This document shows, in pieces, positions 25,453-34,904 of a stretch of 64,000 nt of DNA (positions are counted from its first letter, which is position 1; each line of letters starts with the position of its first letter). Origin of the DNA: Candidatus Scalindua japonica (GTDB lineage Bacteria; Planctomycetota; Brocadiia; Brocadiales; Scalinduaceae); the NCBI RefSeq assembly GCF_002443295.1, contig NZ_BAOS01000028.1:248001-312000 (forward strand). The letters are read 5' to 3'. The position numbers and the translations under genes were made by a program. Under the pieces are notes generated by a model. It did no database searches. It was not told the origin of the DNA and worked only from the letters and a program-made list of their open reading frames with translations.

Positions 25453-26202
25453 TCAACGCATCGTCTTGCCGCCGTCAACTGTTAAACAGTTGCCTGTTAT
25501 AAAGTCAGAAAAATCAGTAGTGTAGAAGAGGACAGCTTTGGCAATATCTATTGGCACTGCAAGTCGTTTAAGCGGTGTCTGCTCCGCCATTACCTTCTGT
25601 ATTCGAGGTGGTACATGAGGTGTCTTTTCCGCTAGAGTAAACCCCGCATTTATCAGGTTAACGGTTATACCAAAATGACCCAGCTCAAGTGCAAGGATCC
25701 TCGTCAATCCAACCAGTGCTGACTGGGCTGTTGTATGGCTGGTATACCCTTTTACGGGATCATTAACTATATTGTCCATTATATTAATGATCCTTCCCCA
25801 TTGTTTCTTCTGCATCCCACTAATTACCGCCTGGCAACAATTGTGTGCCCCTTTTATTGTGCCGTTCAGGTTTTCAATGAACTCTTTCCATTTAGTTTCT
25901 TTAAAGTTTCTTCGTTGTATGGTACCATGAGCATTGTTTACAAGGATGTCTATACTGCCAAATTTTTTAATGGTGTCTGTAACCATTTTGTTAACACTTG
26001 CCTTGACAGTTACGTCTGCCTGTATCACCATTGCCTTACCCCCACAACTTTCTATCCTCTTCAAAGCGGATTCTGCTCTCTTCCTGTTTTTAAGGTAATT
26101 AATAGTAACAGCTGCACCTTCAGACGCCAGGAGTTCGGCGATAGCACTCCCTCTGTCACTGCTTGCTGCTGTAACTATCGCGACTTTACCTTGCAGTTTC
26201 AA
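25453..26202 (-). CDS. SDR-family protein with degenerate catalytic residues
   Basis: This 249-residue FabG-like short-chain dehydrogenase fold has the expected length, the N-N-A-H-G segment and the C-terminal D-G-G motif. The cofactor motif TGxxxGxG reads T-A-A-S-S-D-R-G. The catalytic YxxxK position reads H-T-T-A-Q (HxxxQ), and the catalytic Ser region reads I-N-I-M-D-N. All three catalytic residues therefore appear replaced, although the rest of the protein is well kept with no stop or frameshift. It could be a binding or regulatory pseudoenzyme, or an enzyme with altered chemistry. It lies convergent to nothing and 123 bp downstream of the metallo-hydrolase on the same strand. Confidence 0.85.
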   Translation of the reverse strand: MKLQGKVAIVTAASSDRGSAIAELLASEGAAVTINYLKNRKRAESALKRIESCGGKAMVIQADVTVKASVNKMVTDTIKKFGSIDILVNNAHGTIQRRNFKETKWKEFIENLNGTIKGAHNCCQAVISGMQKKQWGRIINIMDNIVNDPVKGYTSHTTAQSALVGLTRILALELGHFGITVNLINAGFTLAEKTPHVPPRIQKVMAEQTPLKRLAVPIDIAKAVLFYTTDFSDFITGNCLTVDGGKTMR

Positions 26203-26325
26203 AGTAACCTCTTTTGTTTAGGGAAAATATAGATATGAATTTCACAAATTTACACTAATTAAATTAACTTTGGTTGTAAGCATTTCACGCCTCTCTTTCA
26301 AGAGGCCGGGTTTTAATAAAAAACA

Positions 26326-27168
26326 CTATAAAGATATTGTTTCTTTTATAGTATATCCTTTTTTTGATTTTTCCACTTTGACAGCTTCTGTAACAGGGTC
26401 GTGTACAAAGAACAGAGTCCAGTCACCGTTACTGGCCCTTGACAATAATTTTTCCTTATCTTCACTTGACGTTATCGGGTTGATATCGTAACTCGCTATA
26501 TAAGGTATCCTGATGTGAGATGTGAAAGGTATTACATCTCCACAGCAGACAAGTGTATTTATTCCGTCTGATATTTTTATAACTTGTTGACCTGTAGTAT
26601 GGCCATCGTAGATTATGACATCTATGTTTGGTAATATCATTGCGTATCCATCTACAAGTCGTAGTTTGCCTTCTCCTTCTATTGTCTTGAAATCTTCCGT
26701 GATAAAACTGCCTTTGTCCTTTTCACTCGGTTTTGATGCCCATTCGTGATGTGTTTTTTGAACATAATGTGACGCATTTGGAAACGTAAGCTTATGTTTG
26801 TTCCCATTTAAATAAGTAGCTCCGCCAACATGGTCCAGATGTAGATGGGTCAGGACTACGTCAGTTATATCCTTAGTCTCCAGATCGTATTTTTCCAGGG
26901 ATGCTTCAAGGTTGTATTCTGTCTGGTCTAATTTATAGATTTCCTTATCATTTTCTGATAACTTAGTACCGATACCGGTATCAACGAGAATTTTCCGTTT
27001 ATCATCTATAATAAGTAGCGATCTGAGGGCCATTTCTACCCTGTTTTGATCATCTGGAGGGTGTAGCTTGCTCCATATTACCTTTGGAACTATCCCAAAC
27101 ATTGCACCGCCGTCAAGGGCAAACCTTCCGGTCTCTAACGAATGCAGTTCATAATTTCCTATTTTCAT
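26326..27168 (-). CDS. Metallo-beta-lactamase-fold hydrolase
   Basis: This 280-residue protein carries the metal-binding motif T-H-L-H-L-D-H-V-G-G (HxHxDH) and further ligands in H-Y-V-Q-K-T-H-H-E-W, D-G-H-T-T-G-Q and C-G-D-V-I-P. The layout resembles the AHL-lactonase/quorum-quenching branch of the superfamily, but substrate cannot be fixed from sequence. It has no signal peptide and is probably cytoplasmic. Its start faces the aconitase gene across 109 bp, so the two share a divergent promoter region. Confidence 0.88.
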   Translation of the reverse strand: MKIGNYELHSLETGRFALDGGAMFGIVPKVIWSKLHPPDDQNRVEMALRSLLIIDDKRKILVDTGIGTKLSENDKEIYKLDQTEYNLEASLEKYDLETKDITDVVLTHLHLDHVGGATYLNGNKHKLTFPNASHYVQKTHHEWASKPSEKDKGSFITEDFKTIEGEGKLRLVDGYAMILPNIDVIIYDGHTTGQQVIKISDGINTLVCCGDVIPFTSHIRIPYIASYDINPITSSEDKEKLLSRASNGDWTLFFVHDPVTEAVKVEKSKKGYTIKETISL

Positions 27169-27277
27169 AAATCCGTTCCTTTCGTCTGTCAGGCTTGCAC
27201 TTATGCCATATTATGGTATCATTATCATTTGCTGCTATAATATATAGATAAGAAATGCGCATTACAAGGGGGAAAAT

Positions 27278-29539
27278 ATGACAATTGAAATATGCAGAAA
27301 ATTATATAAGGATATAGGAGAAAAACATCAGAGAGCACGAGACGTTCTGAGGAGGGGCTTGACCCTCACGGAGAAAACCCTTTATTCGCATATGAAACTG
27401 GAGGAGATAAAGCCATATACCAGAAAGGAATCTAATGTAGATCTATATCCGGACAGGATTGCTATGCAGGACGCGACTGCACAGATGGCGATATTACAAT
27501 TTATATCGTCAGGAGTGCCGTCTGTGCACGTACCGACTACCGTCCATTGTGATCACCTGATATTGGCGCATCATGGTGTCTCAGACGATCTGCCTGCCGC
27601 AAAGATGACAAATAAGGAGGTTTATGACTTTCTTGCTTCAGCCGCTAAAAAATATGGTATGGGGTTTTGGGATCCGGGGGCAGGGATCATTCATCAGGTA
27701 GTTTTAGAGAATTATGCTTTTCCCGGCGCTCTGCTTATTGGTACCGACTCACACACTCCAAATGGAGGTGGCCTGGGTATGCTGGCAATCGGTGTGGGTG
27801 GGGCGGATGCTGTAGATGTTATGGTAGGGTTGCCATTTGGTATAAAGTGGCCAGGTGTTATAGGAATTAAATTAACCGGTAAATTGTCAGGATGGTCATC
27901 TCCCAAGGACGTTATTTTGAGAGTAATGAAAGAGCTTACTGTTAAAGGAGGGACCGGTTCTGTCGTAGAATATTTCGGAGATGGCGCATCTTCGATTTCA
28001 TGTACGGGTAAGGCCACTATATGTAATATGGGAGCGGAGCACGGCGCCACAACATCTACGTTTCCTCTGGATTCAAAGATGTTGGAGTATCTGAGAGCAA
28101 CTGACAGATCTGACATAGCTATTTTAGCAGAAGAATATTCAGAGTATTTCAGAGCAGATGAAGAGGTATACGCGGATCCTGCAAAATATTATGATAAGAT
28201 TGTAGAAATAAACTTAACAGAGCTTGAGCCATTGGTCTGCGGCCCTCATACACCTGATAAGGTGCGTTCTGTATCAGAGTTCAGAGATGAAATAGTAAAG
28301 GAAGATTATCCGGATAATGTTAAATACGCACTTATCGGTTCATGTACAAACTCCTCTTATGAGGACATGGGGCGCGCGGCTGCCGTGGCAAAGGATGCTG
28401 TTGTCAAAGGACTGAAGTTGTCTGCTCCGCTATTAGTGACACCGGGATCAAACCTGATTGAAGATACTATTAAACGTGATGGGCAGATGAAAGCCCTGAC
28501 TGATGCCGGTGCAACCGAACTGGCCAATGCCTGTGGTCCGTGTATAGGTCAGTGGAAACGGACGGATATTGGAGAAGGTGAGAGAAACACCATTGTTAAC
28601 TCTTATAATAGAAATTTTCGCGCCCGTAATGATGGAAATAAGGAGACACTCTCATTTATCTGCTCTCCTGAACTCGTAACTGCATATGCCTTCTCAGGTT
28701 CTCTCTCTTTCAATCCATTAAAAGATAAGCTGAAAACAGTATCCGGGCAGGAAGTAATGTTGGAAGAACCATCTGCAGAAGAGTTGCCGTCTGCCGGATT
28801 TACCGGCTGCGGCAAAGGATATGTTCCGCCTGAGGATGATGGGTCAAAAGTGGAAATTGTTATAAATCCGGAGTCAGAACGTCTTCAGGTATTGGCTCCT
28901 TTTTTGCCATGGGATGGTAATGATTTTGTCGATGTTCCTTTATTATTAAAAGCTTCAGGGAAATGTACAACCGATCATATTTCTCCAGCTGGGCCATGGT
29001 TAAAGTTCAGAGGACATCTGGATCGTATCTCTGACAATGCATTTTCTGGCACTGTGAACGCGTTTGATGGTTCGGTTGGTACAGGTAAGAATCAGTTCAC
29101 AGGAAAACGCGGTATAAGGTTCTCAGATATTGCTCGTGATTACAAGGAGCGTGGAGTTTCATGGGTTGTTGCAGGTGATGAAAACTATGGAGAGGGCTCT
29201 TCACGTGAGCATGCTGCCATGTCTCCAAGGTTCCTTGGCGCTGCCGCGGTAATCGTCCGCTCATTCGCCCGGATCCACGAAACTAATTTAAAGAAGCAGG
29301 GCGTCCTTCCCCTGACATTTGTTAACCCGGCGGACTATGAAAAGTTCTGTGAGGATGACAAGGTGTCAATCACAGGTCTGGAGGGCCTGGCTCCAGGCAA
29401 AAATGTTTCCGTTAAAATCAAACACAGTGACGGAACAGAAGATAGTATAGAAACTAAACATACCATGTCAGATCAGCAGATAGAATGGTTCCGTACAGGT
29501 TCCGCATTAAATAAAATTGCTAGAGATCTAGAGGGGTAA
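27278..29539 (+). CDS. acn: Aconitate hydratase (mitochondrial-type)
   Basis: Aconitase isomerises citrate and isocitrate in the TCA cycle. The 753-residue protein shows the cluster ligands in G-S-C-T-N-S-S and A-C-G-P-C-I-G, D-S-H-T-P-N-G near the N-terminus, and the swivel-domain G-E-G-S-S-R-E-H. Length and the starting segment resemble mitochondrial-type aconitase rather than the larger AcnA/IRP type or AcnB. An AAGGGGG ribosome site precedes the ATG. With sucCD elsewhere in the window it supports a (possibly reductive or incomplete) TCA pathway. Confidence 0.95.
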   Translation: MTIEICRKLYKDIGEKHQRARDVLRRGLTLTEKTLYSHMKLEEIKPYTRKESNVDLYPDRIAMQDATAQMAILQFISSGVPSVHVPTTVHCDHLILAHHGVSDDLPAAKMTNKEVYDFLASAAKKYGMGFWDPGAGIIHQVVLENYAFPGALLIGTDSHTPNGGGLGMLAIGVGGADAVDVMVGLPFGIKWPGVIGIKLTGKLSGWSSPKDVILRVMKELTVKGGTGSVVEYFGDGASSISCTGKATICNMGAEHGATTSTFPLDSKMLEYLRATDRSDIAILAEEYSEYFRADEEVYADPAKYYDKIVEINLTELEPLVCGPHTPDKVRSVSEFRDEIVKEDYPDNVKYALIGSCTNSSYEDMGRAAAVAKDAVVKGLKLSAPLLVTPGSNLIEDTIKRDGQMKALTDAGATELANACGPCIGQWKRTDIGEGERNTIVNSYNRNFRARNDGNKETLSFICSPELVTAYAFSGSLSFNPLKDKLKTVSGQEVMLEEPSAEELPSAGFTGCGKGYVPPEDDGSKVEIVINPESERLQVLAPFLPWDGNDFVDVPLLLKASGKCTTDHISPAGPWLKFRGHLDRISDNAFSGTVNAFDGSVGTGKNQFTGKRGIRFSDIARDYKERGVSWVVAGDENYGEGSSREHAAMSPRFLGAAAVIVRSFARIHETNLKKQGVLPLTFVNPADYEKFCEDDKVSITGLEGLAPGKNVSVKIKHSDGTEDSIETKHTMSDQQIEWFRTGSALNKIARDLEG

Positions 29540-29667
29540 TGTTACAGGGGAAATCCTTGACTTATGATCCGGATTATAGTAGTTTTTGATCGAACAGATC
29601 GTAAATAACATCAACTGCATGAATCATTTTTTGATACAAAATCTAATTTCATAATTTCCCATCCTTA

Positions 29668-30696
29668 ATGAAAGATAGTGCAAACACATTTAGAAACAAG
29701 CTGATTCTGACCCTGGTCCTTTTTATTATTGTTTTATCGTCTGGTACTGCGGGTTACTATTTTATTGAGGGATGGCGAGTTTTTGACTCGCTGTACATGA
29801 CAGTTATTACTCTTTCAACGGTAGGGTTTCATGAAATAGAACCACTTTCAAAAGCTGGAAAGGCCTTTACTATCGGCTTGATATTTTTTAGCCTCGGAGT
29901 TGTCGCATTTGCAGTAAATTATGGATTAAAGGCTATATTTGAAGGTGAATTTCGGGATGTATTCGGGAGGAGAAAATTGAAGAAGGCATTAGGGTCGTTG
30001 GAAAACCACTACATTATCTGCGGTTACGGCCGCATGGGGAAGGTAATCAGCAAGGAATTTGAGATAAAGGGGATTCCATTTGTTGTTGTAGAAAAAGAAG
30101 GACAAGGGCTAGATATAGATGGAGATGTTATCGTTGTCTATGGAGATGCGACAAGAGACGAGTTACTTAAAGATGTTGGTATAGAGAGAGCAAAGGGTCT
30201 CATATCAGTTCTTGATTCAGATCCCCAGAACCTTTACGTTGTGCTCAGTGCAAGGGGTCTTAATAAAGACCTGTTTATAGTTGCAAGGGCAAATGATGAG
30301 GGTGCGGATTATAAGCTGACAAGGGCTGGTGCGGATAAGGTCGTTTCTCCATATCATATTGGAGGCCTCAGAATGGCCCATACCATACTTAAACCAACGG
30401 TGGTAGACTTCCTGGAGTTAACGGCAAAGACCGGTAATATGGAAATTCAAATAGAAGAGGTGGTAGTGGAAGATGCGTCGGCATTGGCGGGTAAAACCAT
30501 CAAGGAAGCGGATATCAGGGCAAAAAACTGGGTCGTAATCGTGGCGCTGAGAAAAAATAATGGAAAAATGTTCTTTAACCCTCGTGCTCATACACTGATA
30601 GAGGTAGGTGACAAGGTAGCGGTGATAGGAGAACCGGACCACTTTACTCAGTTTGAAGATATGGCCAGGGGGAAGAGAGGCACAAATTCACACTGA
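29668..30696 (+). CDS. Potassium channel with RCK (TrkA-N/TrkA-C) domains
   Basis: This 342-residue channel protein has two membrane helices flanking a pore loop. The selectivity filter reads T-L-S-T-V-G-F-H-E, a variant of TVGYGD. It is followed by a cytoplasmic TrkA-N Rossmann domain (C-G-Y-G-R-M-G-K, about residue 115 on) and a TrkA-C domain (about 255-335). The layout is that of MthK-type RCK-gated K+ channels. No strong ribosome site is seen. Confidence 0.9.
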   Translation: MKDSANTFRNKLILTLVLFIIVLSSGTAGYYFIEGWRVFDSLYMTVITLSTVGFHEIEPLSKAGKAFTIGLIFFSLGVVAFAVNYGLKAIFEGEFRDVFGRRKLKKALGSLENHYIICGYGRMGKVISKEFEIKGIPFVVVEKEGQGLDIDGDVIVVYGDATRDELLKDVGIERAKGLISVLDSDPQNLYVVLSARGLNKDLFIVARANDEGADYKLTRAGADKVVSPYHIGGLRMAHTILKPTVVDFLELTAKTGNMEIQIEEVVVEDASALAGKTIKEADIRAKNWVVIVALRKNNGKMFFNPRAHTLIEVGDKVAVIGEPDHFTQFEDMARGKRGTNSH

Positions 30697-30722
30697 TTCG
30701 TTTCTGTACGGAAACGAATCAG
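30693..30722. terminator. Hairpin between convergent genes
   Basis: A perfect 12-bp stem (CTGATTCGTTTC / GAAACGAATCAG) with a 6-nt loop overlaps the channel stop region and lies 17 bp from the end of the convergent oxidoreductase gene. It probably acts as a shared terminator, although the T-rich tract is interrupted. Confidence 0.75.
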
Positions 30723-30738
30723 CCCCTTTCCTGTTCTT

Positions 30739-32700
30739 TCACAACTTTTCTATTTCAACGTAAGTAGAATTATATGTTGCATTGCCTCCAAAATCCTGAA
30801 CAACATCCGGGGTCAGAGTATTAGCGCCTTTACCTTCGCATAGCTTAGACCACAGACCACCATATGCTAAGGTAACTCCCCTTTTTATATCCTTTGTCAG
30901 ACGTGCTTTCATGTTCAAAGTATCCTGGTCGTTCTTTAATATCACCCAATCTCCTTCCTTTATATCTTTGTCTCTCGCGTCTTTATCATTAATCAGGACA
31001 ATGGGTTCTATCTCTTTTTTCCAGATATTATGAAATTGAGAACGTGTGATACGCTTATGGTTTACCGTCAGGAATTGGAAAGGGAATGGACTCTTGTTCT
31101 CTTTGTAATAACCGGGTAAAGGTGGAAGTTTGGCTTTTTCGGCAAGTTGAGAGTACATCTCGATTTTGCCTGATGGAGTGAGATATTCATCCTGAGGTCT
31201 GGGTTGCATCTTACAGAAACCATCCTGTTCAAGATCCTTCAGAGTAAAATCAACACCCTTACTTCTGCACAGGAACTCTTCGGCCACTTCACGTTCTGGA
31301 GGGAACAATTCTTTTGTATTCATGCCGAGAGCTTCAGAGAGTTCCTTAAAGACCTGGTAGTTTGGTTTTGACTCGCCAAGTGGTTCAATTGCCTTCTGGT
31401 TTACGGAGAGATAGTTATGATAATAACACACATGGATATCAAATGATTCCAGGAAACTAGGGGCAGGCAGGACAATGTCAGCGTAGCTGCAGGTATCATT
31501 TAAAAAGATGTCGTGTACAACCGTAAAGAGGTCTTCACTCTCCATACCCTTCCTTACCAGCGCCTGGTTTGGTAGATTTACCAGGGGGTTGGTATTGAAG
31601 ACAAAAAGAAATTTTAACTCCTCGGCATCAAGTAATTTTCCCAATTGTGCCATGTTACGCATTTTCTGGGTTTTAGCTCCTTCCGGTCTGATAAGGTGTT
31701 TTCCCTGGAGAAAGGCAAGGTCTATTTCTCTGTCAGTATTGCTATAATGAACTCTGTATCCTCCAACCAGGGGTGGAAGCAGGGCGATAGTCCTTGCAGC
31801 CTCACCGCCGTAAAGATGTTTTTGAATACCGAATCCCAGGTGAATAAAGTTTGGCCTTATTCGATATAGATCGTCTGCCAATTCTCTTATGTCATCTACC
31901 GCTAAGTCCGTTATTTTTGACACCCTTTCAAGGTTAAAATCTTTTGCCACATCTTTGAACTGTTCAAAACCATGTGTATATTTCTCTACATGCTCTTTGT
32001 CGTACATGTTTTTAGTTATCAGATAATTTGCGATTCCAAGTGCAAGTGCACCATCGGTGTTTGGCTTAATGGCAAGGTGTTTGCCGAGCTTGCCTGTTTT
32101 CAATGGGTCGATTACATAGAACTTCGCACCGTTACGAACAGCTTCCTTTACCATGTTATATCCGTGCAGATTGCTCCATGGCCCGTTCAGCCCCCAGAAG
32201 ATAATTAGTTTAGATGAATTTATCTCTTCCGGATCAAGGCCCCAAAACCCTCCGTATACATACTGCATGGCTGTTCTTCCCGCGTTTGAACATACTGTAG
32301 GTGAGCAATTGCTGGTGCCAAGTGTAGTGAAAATCCGCTGGGGAAGTTGCTTATTAAGCAGTCCCATATGGCCATAATAGTGGAACGGCAATATCGCTTC
32401 GGCCCCGTGTCTGGTCAGGGTGTTCTCCATCTGATACGCAATCTCTTTGTAAGCTTCTTCCCATGTAATTTCCCTGAAATTATCTGATCCTTTTTTGCCC
32501 ACTCTTTTAAGAGGTCGTTTCAGCCGTTCGGGTGAATATACAAATTTTAAACCGTTCTGTATCTTCCAGCAGAGAAACCCCTGTGTTACAGGGTGTTTAG
32601 GATTGCCTTGAAGCTTGACCGCTTTGTCACCTTCTACTGTGGTAATCATGGCACAGGTATCGTAACAGTCCCTTGGGCATGTATTGAAATATGTTTTCAT
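30739..32700 (-). CDS. Cytoplasmic molybdopterin oxidoreductase (DMSO reductase family)
   Basis: This protein of about 653 residues begins M-K-T-Y-F-N-T-C-P-R-D-C; the N-terminal 4Fe-4S motif C-P-R-D-C-Y-D-T-C plus G-F-L-C-W is complete. A V-C-S-N-A-G-R segment lies where the Mo-ligand residue is expected, and a C-terminal molydop-binding domain follows. There is no Tat signal, so it is cytoplasmic. The subfamily (formate dehydrogenase-like, assimilatory, or other) cannot be decided. An in-frame Met 12 codons upstream is less likely as the start. It is encoded alone, without recognisable iron-sulfur or membrane partners next to it. Confidence 0.87.
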   Translation of the reverse strand: MKTYFNTCPRDCYDTCAMITTVEGDKAVKLQGNPKHPVTQGFLCWKIQNGLKFVYSPERLKRPLKRVGKKGSDNFREITWEEAYKEIAYQMENTLTRHGAEAILPFHYYGHMGLLNKQLPQRIFTTLGTSNCSPTVCSNAGRTAMQYVYGGFWGLDPEEINSSKLIIFWGLNGPWSNLHGYNMVKEAVRNGAKFYVIDPLKTGKLGKHLAIKPNTDGALALGIANYLITKNMYDKEHVEKYTHGFEQFKDVAKDFNLERVSKITDLAVDDIRELADDLYRIRPNFIHLGFGIQKHLYGGEAARTIALLPPLVGGYRVHYSNTDREIDLAFLQGKHLIRPEGAKTQKMRNMAQLGKLLDAEELKFLFVFNTNPLVNLPNQALVRKGMESEDLFTVVHDIFLNDTCSYADIVLPAPSFLESFDIHVCYYHNYLSVNQKAIEPLGESKPNYQVFKELSEALGMNTKELFPPEREVAEEFLCRSKGVDFTLKDLEQDGFCKMQPRPQDEYLTPSGKIEMYSQLAEKAKLPPLPGYYKENKSPFPFQFLTVNHKRITRSQFHNIWKKEIEPIVLINDKDARDKDIKEGDWVILKNDQDTLNMKARLTKDIKRGVTLAYGGLWSKLCEGKGANTLTPDVVQDFGGNATYNSTYVEIEKL

Positions 32701-32838
32701 GGTCTTATTTATTTTATTAAATTTATGTAGAGGCAATTCATGAATTGCCCCTGTTTCATTGATATAATAGGTAGCATTCTATCATATTCTGAGGGGTATA
32801 AGAAAAATATTTTAAAAGGATAACGGAATGATATGGGG

Positions 32839-33005
32839 CATGTGACCAATCCCGTAGGTCCCCTTTCCCCGCCTGCTTGTCCGACGGGCCTTTTGGCGGA
32901 AATGACAAGTCGATCAGGCCAAAGGACTTTGCTGGAATTCCTATTAATGGTATGGCCTTTGTCAAAAGGCCCGTGTAGGGAAACCGGCACTTTAAGATTG
33001 GCATG
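32839..33005. repeat. MITE-like imperfect palindrome
   Basis: The two ends mirror each other. Left arm 32839-32895 and right arm 32963-33005 share CATG..CCAATC at the outside, TTTCCC in the middle and an exact 12-bp ACGGGCCTTTTG / CAAAAGGCCCGT at the inside. No gene is supported between 32737 and 33160, and the ORFs there are translations of the palindrome. Confidence 0.65.
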
Positions 33006-33160
33006 TCCGCTCATTATGATTGGACTTGGATCGTTAACAATCTGGAATAAATTTTTTTTAGTACTATTTATAACTGTTTTTTTCTATACTGAGACGGTAT
33101 GCGGATAAGTACTTATCAAGTTGGTCCTCATAAATATTGCAGGTTTTCCGGGAGAAGATA

Positions 33161-33721
33161 ATGTCTATTGCAGTAGTAGTTAAGAAAGACAATAAAGTTG
33201 TTATTGGTGCGGATACATTACAGTGCTTCGATGCTAATATGGCGGATATTGATAATCTATATGAGTCTAAACTGAGGCAGATAGGATCTGCGATACTTGC
33301 CGGTGCCGGTTGGGGACTGTATGACAACATCCTGGATGACTATCTGAAAGGTAAAAAAACAGTCAGGTTAGCAACAAAACAGCAGGTTTTTCTTTTTTTT
33401 AAAAATTTCTGGCCTGTCTTACATCAGAAATACTCATTTGTTAATAACCAATGTGATGATGCTGACTCTCCATTTGGTGAACTCGATTCATCATTCCTGA
33501 TAGCCACAAAAAAAAGAATATTTTTTGTTTCTTCAAATATGTGTGTAACAGAGTTTCAGAAATTTTATGCTATCGGTGCCGGTCGTGATTACGCAATTGG
33601 AGCAATGCACGTACTGTATGATCAGGAAAAGAGTTCTGAGGAGATAGCCAGGTTGGCTATAGAGGCCGCTATTGCAAACAACGTATACTGCGGTGGAAAT
33701 ATTGAAACAATGAAACCGTGA
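33161..33721 (+). CDS. HslV-like proteasome-fold protein with N-terminal Ser
   Basis: The start at 33161 is set by a GGGAG ribosome site and gives 186 residues beginning M-S-I-A-V-V-V-K-K-D. The sequence aligns with HslV/proteasome beta folds: I-G-A-D near residue 16, a lysine (K37 in E-S-K-L-R-Q-I-G) matching catalytic K33, L-A-G-A-G and I-G-A-G-R-D. The N-terminal nucleophile position, Thr in HslV, is occupied by Ser (or displaced by one residue), which would be unusual for this family. It is distinct from the hslV at 14211 and has no ATPase partner next door. It could be an Ntn hydrolase of a different kind or an inactive ring protein. Confidence 0.75.
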   Translation: MSIAVVVKKDNKVVIGADTLQCFDANMADIDNLYESKLRQIGSAILAGAGWGLYDNILDDYLKGKKTVRLATKQQVFLFFKNFWPVLHQKYSFVNNQCDDADSPFGELDSSFLIATKKRIFFVSSNMCVTEFQKFYAIGAGRDYAIGAMHVLYDQEKSSEEIARLAIEAAIANNVYCGGNIETMKP

Positions 33722-33739
33722 AAACAAAGCTATGAAGTG

Positions 33740-33766
33740 CAGTAATCGTGTTACTGTATTTTTTAT
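33740..33766 (+). terminator. Intrinsic terminator after the HslV-like gene
   Basis: A short stem CAGTAA / TTACTG with a 5-nt loop is followed by TATTTTTTAT. It begins 18 bp after the stop codon. Confidence 0.75.
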
Positions 33767-34235
33767 AGCATCGACACCCGCTCAACAGACTGGAGGACAA
33801 GCGGTAGATGTACTCAGGAAGGAAAATCAAAAATGACCAGCCAAATATGATATCAGTCGCAGGTCAAATCATGTTGATTGGATCTGAATGTTTAGATCCA
33901 GGCTACCCTCCAGAAAGACATTTCGAACTGACAAGCCTGGACTAGCCGATAATAAATTTGTGCAAATTAATATAATTCGTGTCTGCGATTTTAGAATTTC
34001 TAATCCGACCGACTTCGGCGGTAAGTAAAAAATAAAAACAAAGGGTAAAAGGGCTATAGCTTAAAGTGTATGTATAACCTTATCTCCACCTATGCTTCCT
34101 CCGTCATTAAGTAGGTTATTGAAGGAAACGACAGAGATTGAGTATTCATTCAGGTCACAAGTCCTGTTTTTAAAGCTTCAATATCGTAGGGCCCGTTTCC
34201 CTGAACGGCCCCTATGTGTTATTTGCGTAGACAAA
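33767..34235. other. Intergenic stretch without a supported gene
   Basis: No gene is visible. A GC-rich hairpin at about 34186-34212 (TAGGGCCCGTT / AACGGCCCCTA, imperfect) resembles the REP-like elements seen elsewhere in the window. Confidence 0.4.
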
Positions 34236-34673
34236 TTACTCTATTGTATTTTTAAGCGCGGTTTCCAAAGTTTTAAGGAGTATCGGGTTCTGGCTGATTT
34301 GTGTTATACCGTGCAGCCATATCTCTCTTTCGGGTGACTGGAGTTCAGATTTGCCGATTGCCTGTTCGAAGTTTTTGAGAAAAACCATTGTGATACTGGT
34401 TTGTGCACTGCCTTCCCTGGCAGTGGTGTTTTTATCGGAAGGCATGGCAGCTTCCATCTGACGGACGCCTTTTGGCGTTATCCACGCACTGTATGAATCA
34501 CCGTCAACAAGTCCTGCTGTAATGAGTGTTTTCATAGGCTTTCTGATATTTGTCTCTTTAAACTCGTACTCTTCTATCAATGCTTCAAAGGTTTTTACTT
34601 TGCTGGTGCCGTACTCTTTCCAGAGGTTGTAAAGGCTTATCAGTATGAATTTTTCAAAGGGGGTTATTTTCAT
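34236..34673 (-). CDS. Small winged-helix-like protein of unknown function
   Basis: The 145-residue reading starts at M-K-I-T-P-F-E-K-F. The upstream in-frame extension (to 34724) translates a dispersed CGCAAAG-type repeat and is unlikely to be coding. Residues 1-70 (F-I-L-I-S-L-Y-N-L-W through L-V-D-G-D-S-Y-S-A-W-I-T-P-K-G) look like a winged helix, with I-R-K-P-M-K-T-L as a possible recognition segment. The C-terminus is helical and unrecognised. It could be a transcription regulator of the neighbouring stress genes; this is inference. Confidence 0.55.
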   Translation of the reverse strand: MKITPFEKFILISLYNLWKEYGTSKVKTFEALIEEYEFKETNIRKPMKTLITAGLVDGDSYSAWITPKGVRQMEAAMPSDKNTTAREGSAQTSITMVFLKNFEQAIGKSELQSPEREIWLHGITQISQNPILLKTLETALKNTIE

Positions 34674-34840
34674 AGGTTTATCCAGTATAAAAAATGATTC
34701 ACCGCAAAGTCGCAGAGAACGCAAAGAAAATCAAATAAAATAAAAATTTAGAAGCAATCAACAGTACATGTACAACTACAAGCAGTCTCATCTCTTACTG
34801 CTCAGTTGGACCAGGGGGAAAGAATGGGCATTTGGTATTA

Positions 34841-34867
34841 CTGGTTCAATCCTTTAGATTGAACCAG
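34841..34867. terminator. Perfect hairpin downstream of the universal stress gene
   Basis: CTGGTTCAAT / ATTGAACCAG (10 bp, exact) with a 7-nt loop lies 38 bp past the uspA stop on the minus strand. No T-run follows, so it may protect the transcript end rather than terminate. Confidence 0.5.
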
Positions 34868-34904
34868 GGCCAGTCTTTACTTTTCGCGACTTTTCGGTGA
34901 ATAA

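Noticed and set aside
32709-33014. 101-codon minus-strand ORF
   Set aside because: It is mostly a translation of the MITE-like palindrome at 32839-33005. Other frames across the palindrome are equally open.
34674-34724. N-terminal extension of the winged-helix-like protein
   Set aside because: The extension translates a dispersed CGCAAAG-type repeat. The start at 34673 fits better.
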